A DNA stretch of 14,262 nucleotides from an uncultured Campylobacter sp. (GCF_938045775.1 NZ_CALIBH010000152.1:1-14262); one strand, 5' to 3'; positions 6,541 to 14,051 are shown, counted from the first letter of the stretch. Notes: generated by a model from the letters alone, not told the origin. A program made the numbers and translations.

Positions 6541-7077
6541 ATGGATAAAATTTTCGTTACATTTTTCGGCGCGGGGTTGCTAAGGCCCGCGCCCGGCACC
6601 TGGGGCAGCATCGCAGGCTGGATAGTGGGGCTGGCGATTTTGATGCTGGCGGGTGAGGTGACGCTGTTTTTGTGCGCCGGCCTCGTATTTTTCGTCTCGC
6701 TTAAGATCGTAAGCGATTACGAAAGGCGGGTAGGCGAACACGATAACAGCGAGATCGTCATCGACGAGGTCGTGGGGGTGTGGATCGCGATGTGCGTCGC
6801 AGCGCCCGTGGGCGAGATCTTTTCACTGCCGCTGCCGGAACTGATCGCGGGCTTTGAGAGCAGCAGGATATCGATCGTCGCGATGATTTTGGCGCTGCTA
6901 TTTTTCAGGGCGTTTGACATCCGCAAGCCCTCGATCATCGGGCGCGTGGATCGCGACGTGCCGGGCGCTCTCGGCGTGATGCTGGATGACGTGCTGGCGG
7001 GCTTTTTCGCGGGGCTTGGGGTTTTGATAGTTATCTCTTTAGGGGTCAAGCTCGGCGCCGCAGGATTGATTTTTTAA
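6541..7077 (+). CDS. pgpA: Phosphatidylglycerophosphatase A
   Basis: PgpA removes the phosphate from phosphatidylglycerophosphate in the inner membrane to give phosphatidylglycerol. The 178-residue protein has the family blocks RPAPGTWGS near the N-terminus, HDNSEIVIDEVVGVW (acidic catalytic and metal-binding region) and FRAFDIRKPSIIGRVDR, followed by GALGVMLDDVLAGF. It also has several hydrophobic segments, the last close to the C-terminus. Length is normal for the family. The ATG is preceded by AAGGA with a 5-base gap. It follows the sulfurylase-like gene in the same order as Cj1609-Cj1610, but is separated from it here by a 735-bp palindrome-rich spacer, so it may have its own promoter. 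Confidence 0.93.
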   Translation: MDKIFVTFFGAGLLRPAPGTWGSIAGWIVGLAILMLAGEVTLFLCAGLVFFVSLKIVSDYERRVGEHDNSEIVIDEVVGVWIAMCVAAPVGEIFSLPLPELIAGFESSRISIVAMILALLFFRAFDIRKPSIIGRVDRDVPGALGVMLDDVLAGFFAGLGVLIVISLGVKLGAAGLIF

Positions 7078-7261
7078 GCTTTTTTGGGCGCGATTGTAGC
7101 GAACACAGCGCGATTGCGGGTGCTATCAAGCACCGAAATTTTAAAAACCGCATCTTGAGCGCGGCTTATTAATTAGCGCAAATTTTAACTTCTGAGGCGA
7201 GAGCCCGCTTGAAATTAAAATTTAGCGGTATTTATTCGCGCAGCCTGCAAATAAAGCAAAC

Positions 7262-7280
7262 GTAAAATTTAAAATTTTAC
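7262..7280. repeat. AT-rich palindrome, AAAATTTAAAATTTT core
   Basis: The arms GTAAAAT and ATTTTAC flank a short TTAAA centre. Flanked by CGT and ACG-containing sequence, it fits the same pattern as the other spacer palindromes. Confidence 0.45.
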
Positions 7281-7438
7281 ACGAGTCGCGATAAAATTTG
7301 CGTGGTCTTAAATTTTAAATTTCGCAGCTTGCAGAATTCTACGGCATAAAAATTTAATTGTGCTGCAAGAATCAAAATCATGCCGCCTGAAATTTCGTGC
7401 GGCTAAATTTTAAAACAAAGCGGCAGGCGCAGCTCGTG

Positions 7439-7462
7439 CGTAAAATTTTAAAATTTATCGCT
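7439..7462. repeat. AT-core palindrome with GCG/CGC ends
   Basis: GCGTAAAATTTTAAAATTTA followed by TCGC is palindromic apart from one or two bases. It is the clearest spacer copy of the GCG-TAAATTTTAAAATTTA-CGC pattern. Confidence 0.5.
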
Positions 7463-7577
7463 AATCGCAGGCAGTCTAGCAGGGCGTGTTATTAAATTTT
7501 TGGCAATATTTATGGTTTTGCTTGTAGCATTGCCGCAAAATGCGGGTAAGTGGCGCAAAAATTTAAAGGAACGAAAA

Positions 7578-8282
7578 ATGCAAAAGAGCGCTATTGAGAT
7601 ACGCGGCATTCCCGCCGCGGTTTGGGGAGGTCGCTCAAAAAGGGTTTATATCTACGCTCACGGACAGGGCGGAAGCAAGGAGGATGCGGAGCTTTTGGCT
7701 TCCGTCGTTTGCAAGCAAGGCCGGCAGGTAATTAGCTTTGACCTGCCCGGGCACGGACAGAGGCGGCACGAGCCCGCTTCTTGCGATCCGCGGCGCGCTA
7801 TTTTGGAATTTCGCGAAATTTTATCGTATGCAAAGAAGCGCTGTGACGAGGTCGCGCTGTTTGCCGTTAGCCTAGGGGCATGGCTCGGCCTGCAAAGCTT
7901 CCGCGACGAAAAGCTTAGCGACTGCCTCTTCGTCTCGCCGATACTTGATATGAAATACGTTATTTCTAATATAATGTGCCAAGCTGGCGTTAGCGAGGAG
8001 CGATTGAAGCAAGAGCGGATGATTTTGACCCCTGTCTGGCAACCGCTTTTTTGGGAATATTGGAGTTTTGTTTTGAACAATCCGATCACAAAATGGGAAA
8101 CGCCCAGTAGAATTCTATACGCAGAAAACGACGATATGACGCCTCTTTACATCGTCAAAAATTTTGCGCAGAAGTTCGACTGCGACTTAAGCGTTATGAA
8201 AAACGGCGAGCATTGGTTCCATACACCGCAGCAGCTAGATTATTTGCGTAGTTGGATCAAATCGGCGGTTGAGAATCTCTGA
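7578..8282 (+). CDS. Small alpha/beta hydrolase of unknown substrate
   Basis: The 234-residue protein has an alpha/beta-hydrolase layout: an oxyanion-type HGQGGSKED after the strand VYIYA (about 23-36), FDLPGHG (54-60), a nucleophile elbow AVSLGAW with Ser98, a likely acid at D185 or D186 (YAENDDMTP) and a catalytic His212 (GEHWFH). The elbow reads A-x-S-x-G rather than the usual G-x-S-x-G. There is no signal peptide from the chosen ATG at 7578, which follows AAAGGA by 7 bases. An open extension to 7500 adds a hydrophobic stretch but no ribosome site. Function could be an esterase, thioesterase or acyl-peptide-type hydrolase; nothing in the neighbourhood narrows it. It stands alone between a spacer and an insertion sequence 9 bases past its stop. 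Confidence 0.8.
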   Translation: MQKSAIEIRGIPAAVWGGRSKRVYIYAHGQGGSKEDAELLASVVCKQGRQVISFDLPGHGQRRHEPASCDPRRAILEFREILSYAKKRCDEVALFAVSLGAWLGLQSFRDEKLSDCLFVSPILDMKYVISNIMCQAGVSEERLKQERMILTPVWQPLFWEYWSFVLNNPITKWETPSRILYAENDDMTPLYIVKNFAQKFDCDLSVMKNGEHWFHTPQQLDYLRSWIKSAVENL

Positions 8283-8291
8283 TAAAAATTT

Positions 8292-8308
8292 GGCTCAAGA
8301 TAAGCTAA
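8292..8308. repeat. Left terminal inverted repeat of the IS
   Basis: GGCTCAAGATAAGCTAA differs from the right end at two of 17 positions. It contains the transposase stop codon (8295-8297). Confidence 0.85.
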
Positions 8309-8997
8309 GCGGATTCTCTCTTATCATCTTTAATAAAATATGATAGAACTCCTTCGTATCTTTGCTGTTATTATATCTAAATTCACATTCTTTAAGATGA
8401 AGCAAAAAATTCTCTTTCTTAATACCTTTAAATTTAGATAATCTGTGTTTAGCATATCCCCAGAAGTTTTCTATGCCGTTTATATGATTTTTACCATTTG
8501 CAAATTCATTTTTAGAGTGCTTTACCCTGTAGTGTGCTTTGGCTCCGTAATCAACCAAACCCGTCATAAGCTTTCCAGCAATTAGAATAGATAGTAGAGC
8601 TATCAAGCTCGCTATATTGCGATAGTATTGGTATTAGTTCACTAGCAGAGCAGTTCTTAACTACTTGGGTATAGACCTTGCCGTCACGCTTTAACATACA
8701 GAACACTGGTGTTTTATTTACTGCTCTTCTACCTCTCTTACCTCTTACTCCCTTAGCTCCGAAATAACTTTCGTCAATCTCTATTTCACCGCTAAATTTG
8801 CTTATATTTTCACATTCTTGAGACATAAGAATTCTGATATTTTTTAGAATTTTGTTGATGGAAATTCTAGAGATTCCTGTAAAATTTGCTATTTTAGTAG
8901 CCTCTATATCCTCTGCAAAATACTTTAAAATTTCTCTAAATTTCTTCTGCGAAATTCGGGAACGAATTATATACTTGTTTTTCATCGGCAGGATCAT
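8295..8997 (-). pseudogene. Broken IS1595-family DDE transposase
   Basis: The reading begins at ATG 8997 with AAAGGAG 9 bases ahead and has an N-terminal HTH-like region (about 33-52), then GEIEIDESYFGAKGVRGKRGRR with the first catalytic Asp75. It continues to YSNCWKAYDGFG and stops at residue 148. The rest continues in another frame from about 8560 as LVDYGAKAHYRVKHSKNEF, followed by HINGIENFWGYAKHRLSKFKG, which carries the expected Glu. Dropping one base from the AAA at 8557-8559 restores a single 233-residue reading. The second catalytic position is Asn139 (AAT) where relatives have Asp (YxDxW), so the protein is probably dead by two independent lesions. A sequencing error could explain the shift but not the Asn. 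Confidence 0.85.
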
Positions 8998-9021
8998 AGT
9001 TAAAAACTCCTTTGAAAGTTT

Positions 9022-9038
9022 TTAACTTATCTTGAGTC
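9022..9038. repeat. Right terminal inverted repeat of the IS
   Basis: Its reverse complement is GACTCAAGATAAGTTAA, paired with the left end. It lies just upstream of the transposase ribosome binding site. Confidence 0.85.
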
Positions 9039-9044
9039 AAATTT

Positions 9045-9515
9045 ATATGAAAATTTTAAAACTCACGCCCAAGCCCGCACCGATAAAATTTCGCGCGTTT
9101 TCGGGGTGCGAATTTCAATAAATTTAAGATAATCTTGATATTTTGCCTTAATACGCTTGTTTTATAAGGCGCTTTTCGTAAATCCCAGCTCGCATCGCCG
9201 CGCCATGCGAGGGGCATAGCTTCAAAGCACCCATCTCATAAATTTAACCACAATAGCATAAATCACGACCGATATGAATTGCAAACTAAAATATGATTAA
9301 AATCTAGCCAATAAGCTGTCAATATAAATGCAAAAATGCCGATTTTAAAGCTAAATTTTAAAAAAATACCTATAAAGATGAATTCTTGAGACTTAGCATG
9401 TTTTTGGCACAAGGTGCGAGCCGACGCACGGCTACGCACTTCACTAGCACTATCGCGCTCATGCTGCACGGATGCTTTACGAATCCATAGCAGTCGCGCG
9501 ATTAAATTTTAAAAA
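9045..9515. other. Gene-free stretch between the IS and the small-gene operon
   Basis: No gene is supported. There is a weak GCCTTA/TAAGGC stem at 9145-9170 followed by GCTTTT, and AAATTTTAAAAATT at 9505-9518 next to the stop of the neighbouring gene. The 68-codon frame at 9263-9469 (minus) looks accidental: it has no ribosome site and no recognisable sequence. Confidence 0.5.
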
Positions 9516-9983
9516 TTATTTGCCTATCCTAAAGCCGTTTAGCTTCATATAAGTCGTATCTTTATGAAATGCTTCGCAGCGCTCCCTGTTGCGGTTAATG
9601 TTCTCAGTCGTGAAGAAATACCCATCACTATCTTGACGCAAGGTGATCGTCGCGCAAAAGATCATATCGTTTTTGAGTTTCGGTCCTACTCCGTAATCAA
9701 AGGATTGATTTAAAGTGACGGTTTTTTCTAGATCGCTATCACTAAACTGCCTGGAACCCGTCATGCTCTTTAGCTCGCGAAAATTTCCTTGATTTAAGTA
9801 GTCGCGTTGTATATCTTTAAATACGCCTTCAAGCTCGACTGCATACGCCTTAACCAAAACCTCATCCTTAGCACCGCTTAATTTAGGATATATTATTTTT
9901 ACTATCACGAAAATTATGATCGCTAAAAATATTATTCCGCTTACGCCGCCGCCTACTGCCGCACCTTTTCTCATTTTCATCAT
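9516..9983 (-). CDS. Uncharacterised single-span membrane-anchored protein
   Basis: I do not recognise a family. The 155-residue protein has a short basic start (MMKMRK), a Gly-rich run and one hydrophobic segment (about 12-32: GVSGIIFLAIIIFVIVKIIY). The predicted extracytoplasmic domain holds two cysteines, C110 and C136, that could form a disulphide. The membrane helix running into an amphipathic stretch recalls minor pilins, but there is no prepilin peptidase site. Position corresponds to the putative periplasmic gene Cj0683 near uvrB in C. jejuni, from memory. The first ATG (9983) follows AAGGAG by 4 bases and the second (9980) by 7, so either may be used. The start overlaps the preceding gene's stop as ATGA. 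Confidence 0.8.
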   Translation of the reverse strand: MMKMRKGAAVGGGVSGIIFLAIIIFVIVKIIYPKLSGAKDEVLVKAYAVELEGVFKDIQRDYLNQGNFRELKSMTGSRQFSDSDLEKTVTLNQSFDYGVGPKLKNDMIFCATITLRQDSDGYFFTTENINRNRERCEAFHKDTTYMKLNGFRIGK

Positions 9984-10216
9984 TTTACTCCTTCATCGAT
10001 GTCTTTTACCAAGGCATCTATTTTTTTATTAAGCATGAAATTTTCGTAGCTTTTTTGGATATAGGCTTCAAGCAGTTCGCCCGCATCCAGATGATCGCTG
10101 CCACGAGTTAAAATCCGCCAGTCCCTGCCGAAGACCTTCGCAAAGTCATCATCCAGGCTTATCACGTATTTTTTCGTCAAAGACTTACTCGTTAGCTGAA
10201 CTGAAATTTCTTTCAT
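9980..10216 (-). CDS. Small uncharacterised protein (Cj0682-like position)
   Basis: The 78-residue soluble protein starts MKEISVQLTSKSLTKKYVISL and has a mixed, mildly charged sequence ending in a helical, Lys/Asp-rich tail. No domain is recognised. It overlaps both neighbours by 4 bp (ATGA), so the three genes are almost certainly one operon. The ribosome site (AGGCGAGA) is weak, consistent with coupling. Confidence 0.75.
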   Translation of the reverse strand: MKEISVQLTSKSLTKKYVISLDDDFAKVFGRDWRILTRGSDHLDAGELLEAYIQKSYENFMLNKKIDALVKDIDEGVK

Positions 10217-10473
10217 TTCTCGCCTAAATTGTCGCCTGCCAAAATATCGTCGATCTGCTTGCTTAGATCCTCATCACTCATCTTGCGATACGCCAGATCG
10301 TTTTCAAGCGTGCCGAGCTGCATTCCCAAAGCCTCGTTTTGCGCCTTGACCGTCGCTAGCTCGGTACGTAGCTTTTCGTTTTCGTCTCTAGCCTCACTAT
10401 AGCGTCTAATTAGCTCAGCTACTTTATTGCTTAAGCCCTCGACCTTTTTCTCTTCGTCAAAGATTGATTCCAT
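10213..10473 (-). CDS. Small coiled-coil protein (Cj0681-like position)
   Basis: The 86-residue protein is almost entirely helical and charged, with heptad-like spacing through about residues 10-60 (VEGLSNKVAELIRRYSEARD, then KLRTELATVKAQNEAL). This recalls short coiled-coil division proteins such as ZapB, but nothing beyond coiled coil can be claimed. It is the first gene of the three-gene operon divergent from uvrB; AAGGCG lies 6 bases ahead of its ATG. Confidence 0.75.
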   Translation of the reverse strand: MESIFDEEKKVEGLSNKVAELIRRYSEARDENEKLRTELATVKAQNEALGMQLGTLENDLAYRKMSDEDLSKQIDDILAGDNLGEK

Positions 10474-10490
10474 TATTTCGCCTTTTCTGA

Positions 10491-10496
10491 TATAAT
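10491..10496 (+). promoter_or_regulatory. -10 box of uvrB
   Basis: A perfect TATAAT is placed to start transcription near 10502, which is at or after the most upstream ATG (10501). It therefore argues for the downstream TTG start of uvrB. No clear SOS-type operator is seen. Confidence 0.55.
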
Positions 10497-10542
10497 TTAA
10501 ATGAAAATATTACCCAATTTTGGCTTTAAAAAAGGAAAAATT

Positions 10543-12519
10543 TTGCAAAATTTTAAAATCGAGAGCAAATTCTCCCCGAGCGAGGATCAAGAAAAAGCGA
10601 TCGAAGGCATCGTCGCGGGCTTTCAAAGCGGCAACAAATACCAAACTCTTCTCGGCGTTACCGGCTCGGGTAAAACATTTACTATGGCAAATATCATCAA
10701 GCGTCTTGAAATTCCCGCGCTCGTAATGACGCATAATAAATCTCTCGCGGCGCAGCTTTATAGCGAATTTAAGGGCTTTTTCCCGCAAAATCACGTCGAG
10801 TATTTCATCAGCTACTACGATTATTATCAGCCTGAGGCCTATATCCCTAGGCAGGATCTTTTCATCGAAAAGGACAGCGACGTAAACCAAGAGCTCGAGC
10901 GCTTGCGGCTAAGTGCCACGGCGAGTTTGCTGAGCTTCGATGATGTCATCACCGTAGCGTCGGTTTCGGCAAACTACGGCCTGGGCGATCCCGCCGAATA
11001 TAAAGGCATGGTGCTGTTTTTTGAGATCGGATCAAAATTTAGCACTAAATTTTTGCTTCGCAAGCTCGTCGATATGGGTTACAAACGCAACGACGATTTT
11101 TTTGATCGCGGGAATTTTCGCGTAAACGGCGACGTGATCGACATCTACCCCGCGTATTTTAACGACGAGGCATTTAGGGTCGAGTTTTTCGGCGACGAGA
11201 TAGAGGCGATGTATCATCTGGACGTGCTCGAAAACAAAAAGACGCAGAGCGTCAAAAAATTTATTCTCTACCCGACGAGCCAGTTCATCGTAGGCGAGCA
11301 GCGCCTGAAATCAACGATCAAAGGGATCGAGGAGGAGCTTGAGCAGAGGCTGAAATTTTTCGAGGATGCGGGCAAGCTCGTAGAGGCGCAGCGGCTGAAA
11401 GGGCGAGTGGAATTTGACCTTGAGATGTTAGGCGCTACGGGGATGTGCAAGGGGATCGAAAACTACGCGCGCTATCTGACCGGTCAAAAGCCGGGCGAGA
11501 CGCCCTATTCGCTCTTTGATTACTACGAGAGCAAGGGCAAGGACTACCTCGTCATCGTCGATGAAAGCCACGTGAGCTTGCCGCAGTTTCGCGGGATGTT
11601 CGCAGGAGATCGCAGCCGTAAGGAGACGCTCGTGCAGTACGGCTTCCGCCTACCCTCCGCACTTGATAACCGCCCGCTGATGTTTGATGAGTTTATCAAT
11701 AAAAAGGCTAAATTTCTATTCGTCTCCGCAACGCCCAATGATTACGAGCTGAATCTTAGCCGCGGAGCCGTATATGAGCAGATACTGCGCCCGACGGGAC
11801 TACTTGATCCGCAGATTATCTTAAAAGACAGCGACAACCAGGTTGAAATTTTACACGATATGGCAAAGGAGGTCATCGCGCGCGGCGAGCGGATCTTAGT
11901 GACCGTGCTGACCAAAAAAATGGCGGAGGAGCTGAGCAAATACTATCTAGAGCTTGGGCTTAAGGTCAAATATATGCACTCGGACATCGATGCGATCGAG
12001 CGCAACGAGCTTATCCGCGGCCTTCGCAGCGGCGAATACGATATGCTAATCGGTATAAATTTGCTCCGCGAGGGGCTCGATCTGCCCGAAGTAAGCCTTA
12101 TCGCGATCATGGATGCCGACAAAGAGGGCTTTTTGCGCTCGCGCACCAGTCTCATTCAGACAATGGGGCGAGCCGCGCGAAACGTGAACGGGCAGGTCGT
12201 GATGTTTTGCAAAAAGATCACCGCTTCGATGCAAGAGGCGATCGACATCACCCAAAAGCGCCGTAAATTTCAAAATGAATACAACCGTGCTCACGGCATA
12301 ACGCCGCATTCTGCGAGCCGCAATATCGAAGAGAGCCTAAAGATCGAGGACAGCACCGAAATTTTAAGAAAGGGTGCCAATTTAGAGAAGATGCCAGCCG
12401 CCGAGCGCGCCAAGATCGTAAAGGAGCTTCGTAAGCAGATGCTCGAAGCCGCAGCGGCTCTGGAGTTTGAAAAGGCCGCGGCGCTACGCGATGAGATCGC
12501 AAAGCTTAGGAAGCTGTAA
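10543..12519 (+). CDS. uvrB: Excinuclease ABC subunit UvrB
   Basis: UvrB verifies DNA damage delivered by UvrA and recruits UvrC for incision in nucleotide excision repair. Motifs are complete, numbering from TTG 10543: Walker A GVTGSGKT (38-45), the beta-hairpin region YYDYYQPEAYIP, DESH at 340-343, FVSATPNDYE, and the late helicase motifs LREGLDLPEVSL and QTMGRAARN. The C-terminal UVR domain that contacts UvrC lies at about 624-658 (KELRKQMLEAAAALEFEKAA). The TTG start is preferred over ATG 10501: AAAGGA precedes it by 7 bases, it gives 658 residues starting QNFKIESKFSPSEDQEKAI as family members do, and the TATAAT at 10491 would leave no leader for the upstream ATG. Confidence 0.96.
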   Translation: MQNFKIESKFSPSEDQEKAIEGIVAGFQSGNKYQTLLGVTGSGKTFTMANIIKRLEIPALVMTHNKSLAAQLYSEFKGFFPQNHVEYFISYYDYYQPEAYIPRQDLFIEKDSDVNQELERLRLSATASLLSFDDVITVASVSANYGLGDPAEYKGMVLFFEIGSKFSTKFLLRKLVDMGYKRNDDFFDRGNFRVNGDVIDIYPAYFNDEAFRVEFFGDEIEAMYHLDVLENKKTQSVKKFILYPTSQFIVGEQRLKSTIKGIEEELEQRLKFFEDAGKLVEAQRLKGRVEFDLEMLGATGMCKGIENYARYLTGQKPGETPYSLFDYYESKGKDYLVIVDESHVSLPQFRGMFAGDRSRKETLVQYGFRLPSALDNRPLMFDEFINKKAKFLFVSATPNDYELNLSRGAVYEQILRPTGLLDPQIILKDSDNQVEILHDMAKEVIARGERILVTVLTKKMAEELSKYYLELGLKVKYMHSDIDAIERNELIRGLRSGEYDMLIGINLLREGLDLPEVSLIAIMDADKEGFLRSRTSLIQTMGRAARNVNGQVVMFCKKITASMQEAIDITQKRRKFQNEYNRAHGITPHSASRNIEESLKIEDSTEILRKGANLEKMPAAERAKIVKELRKQMLEAAAALEFEKAAALRDEIAKLRKL

Positions 12520-12924
12520 ATCGCGAGACTCGAAACGCCCTGAAATTTCGTCGTGAAATTTGCGCATTAAATTCCACCTGGCGGAGCGTAAAATTTACAC
12601 GATTTAAGGGCGAAATTCATGCGCGTAACGCAATGTGAAATTCACAGCAGCTCGCGCCTCTATTCCGCAACGCGCTCCGTGCCCATCTTTGCATCTTTTG
12701 CGCACCTTTATTGCTTTTCCGTGCGTCCATATTTACAGCCATCTTTACGCGTCTGCGCGCTATGCTTAAATTCCGCGCCAAAGCGGAATTTCGCCCAATT
12801 TCTTACGTAAACATCCGTAAAATTCTAAGCAATTTTTTCCGTCCGAAGCCACGCGAATAAAAACGCCGCGGGCACCGCAAAATTCATCAGCAAGAATATT
12901 CGCGAGCTCTCATCCCGTTTAAAT
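12520..12924. other. Gene-free stretch after uvrB
   Basis: No intact gene is supported. AAATTT words recur (for example CGTCGTGAAATTTGCG near 12550). A 63-codon plus-strand frame at 12619-12810 has no ribosome site or recognisable sequence. On the minus strand 12825-12911 reads as a possible C-terminal membrane segment (see findings). No clear rho-independent terminator follows uvrB. Confidence 0.5.
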
Positions 12925-13974
12925 TTAGCAGAATTTATCGTTTTTTGGAATATATGTGCTTCGGCTGAAAAAATAGCACGCTGCGAAAACGATCAAGCAA
13001 ACAGACGATATATTCGAGCCACTTAAAAGCAAGTCTATTATCCTCTCATCATTTTTAGCGATCAATGCCACTATTATGAGCGCTAGCGGATACAAAATCA
13101 AAGCCGCGCTAGCTAAATTTTCAATAGTAAAAACCACTAAAGAAATTCGCTGATTTTTTATGAAAAGCTTGCTATATTCTTTCATAGAATTACTTTTTAA
13201 ATAACCTATAGTTAATAGAATGGACGAAAATAACATTACTAAAACAATAACAACGCTGCGCAATGTAGCAATAGCGCTCGCAAATGTGACAATGATAAAT
13301 AAAAACGCCAAAAATATTGCGCTCGCACGCCTAATCAATCTATGTATGTCATATCGCCTTTTTAAATTTTTTGGAATATTGGCAAATTTCTCGTTTAGTT
13401 CGTCCTCTTTAAATTCGGCTTCTCGCACCGACAAATCAAGCTTCGTTTGAGAGCCGCAGATATGGATCCTTGGAGTATATGAGCCTTTATTATAAAAATA
13501 GCATAAAAGAAAAACTAATATGCAAATCGGAGCTATAAAGACTCCGTATAAAGTGCCGGCGTCGCTTAACTCATCTCGCGAACCTCCCATTGCCGAAGAT
13601 AGAAATAGCAAAGTGGGAAATAAAACCAAGACTAAGCTAGCCGTATTCTCAAAAGTAAAAATCATTAAACTGGCATCTTGATTTTTTATGAAAAAGTTGC
13701 TGTATTTTTTTGTCTTATAGCACTTTAAACAAAATGTCGTCAAGCAAATGGATAAAATGACCGCCATACAAAACAAAAGAAGCTCGGGCATCTGAATATC
13801 CACGTAAGAAATAAGTCGCGAAGCTACCGATGCAATGCCGAACAAAAGCGCTAAAAATACCATACTAGAGCACCTAATTAGTCTGTGTTTATCGTATCGC
13901 TTCTTTAAATTCTCCGGTATTGCGGCGAATTTTTCGTCTAGCTCTTTCATCTCGGCTTGAAATTTTTCGCTCAC
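12925..13974 (-). CDS. Membrane protein with tandemly duplicated four-helix module
   Basis: I do not recognise a family. The 349-residue protein consists of two homologous halves. ELDEKFAAIPENLKKRYDKH (11-30) matches ELNEKFANIPKNLKRRYDIH (192-211), both followed by RLIR and a hydrophobic helix. YSNFFIKNQ (91-99) matches YSKLFIKNQ (267-275), with FENTAS/IENLAS after them. CYFYNKGSYTPR matches CYFFSRSTYIPK. Each half has a charged cytoplasmic-looking lead and about four membrane segments (near 36-56, 63-82, 103-126, 143-162 and 217-237, 240-258, 278-306, 322-338). The start is GTG at 13974 with AAGGAG 7 bases ahead. The gene is more AT-rich than its neighbours, suggesting transfer or relaxed selection. 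Function is unknown. Confidence 0.8.
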   Translation of the reverse strand: MSEKFQAEMKELDEKFAAIPENLKKRYDKHRLIRCSSMVFLALLFGIASVASRLISYVDIQMPELLLFCMAVILSICLTTFCLKCYKTKKYSNFFIKNQDASLMIFTFENTASLVLVLFPTLLFLSSAMGGSRDELSDAGTLYGVFIAPICILVFLLCYFYNKGSYTPRIHICGSQTKLDLSVREAEFKEDELNEKFANIPKNLKRRYDIHRLIRRASAIFLAFLFIIVTFASAIATLRSVVIVLVMLFSSILLTIGYLKSNSMKEYSKLFIKNQRISLVVFTIENLASAALILYPLALIIVALIAKNDERIIDLLLSGSNISSVCLIVFAACYFFSRSTYIPKNDKFC

Positions 13975-14007
13975 GGCTCGCTCCTTTTAAGCGTTTAAAT
14001 TTTAGAG

Positions 14008-14013
14008 ATTATA
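14008..14013 (-). promoter_or_regulatory. -10 box of the duplicated membrane-protein gene
   Basis: Minus strand TATAAT, about 34 bases ahead of the GTG start at 13974, preceded by GA. No clear -35. Confidence 0.5.
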
Positions 14014-14051
14014 TCAAATTCGGCGCCGCGTCTTTTTGATGTCACACCTTG

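Larger units (their letters stand above)
7078..7577. other. Gene-free spacer with AAATTT-cored palindromes
   Basis: No gene is supported in these 500 bases. AAATTT-type words recur throughout. Imperfect palindromes lie at 7262-7280 (GTAAAAT and ATTTTAC arms) and 7439-7462 (GCG and CGC flanks around AAAATTTTAAAATTT). A GCCGC/GCGGC stem with a 12-nt loop lies near 7382-7403, followed by TAAATTTT; it is a weak terminator-like structure. An open frame from 7500 extends the hydrolase upstream but lacks a ribosome binding site. Confidence 0.55.
8292..9038 (-). mobile_element. IS1595-type insertion sequence (IS1016-like), about 747 bp
   Basis: The ends are matching inverted repeats: GGCTCAAGATAAGCTAA at the left (8292-8308) and, as the reverse complement of 9022-9038, GACTCAAGATAAGTTAA at the right, 15 of 17 identical. 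The single transposase fills the element and its stop codon lies inside the left repeat. The element is visibly more AT-rich than its neighbours. Both outer edges carry AAATTT (8286-8291 and 9039-9044). IS1595-family elements usually duplicate 8 bp of AT-rich target; only these six match, so a true target duplication is plausible but unproven because AAATTT is so common here. Confidence 0.85.

Noticed and set aside
8557..8559. Programmed frameshift making an active transposase
   Set aside because: There is no typical slippery run or stimulatory structure, and the second catalytic residue is also lost, so decay is simpler.
9145..9170. GCCTTA/TAAGGC stem followed by GCTTTT as a terminator
   Set aside because: Six base pairs around a 14-nt loop with a poor T-run, and no plus-strand gene ends just before it apart from the one ahead of the IS.
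9263..9469. 68-codon minus-strand frame starting MQHERDSASE
   Set aside because: No ribosome site and no recognisable or conserved-looking sequence; it lies in a gene-free AT-rich stretch.
12619..12810. 63-codon plus-strand frame after uvrB
   Set aside because: Ser/Cys/Leu-rich translation with no ribosome site; looks like chance.
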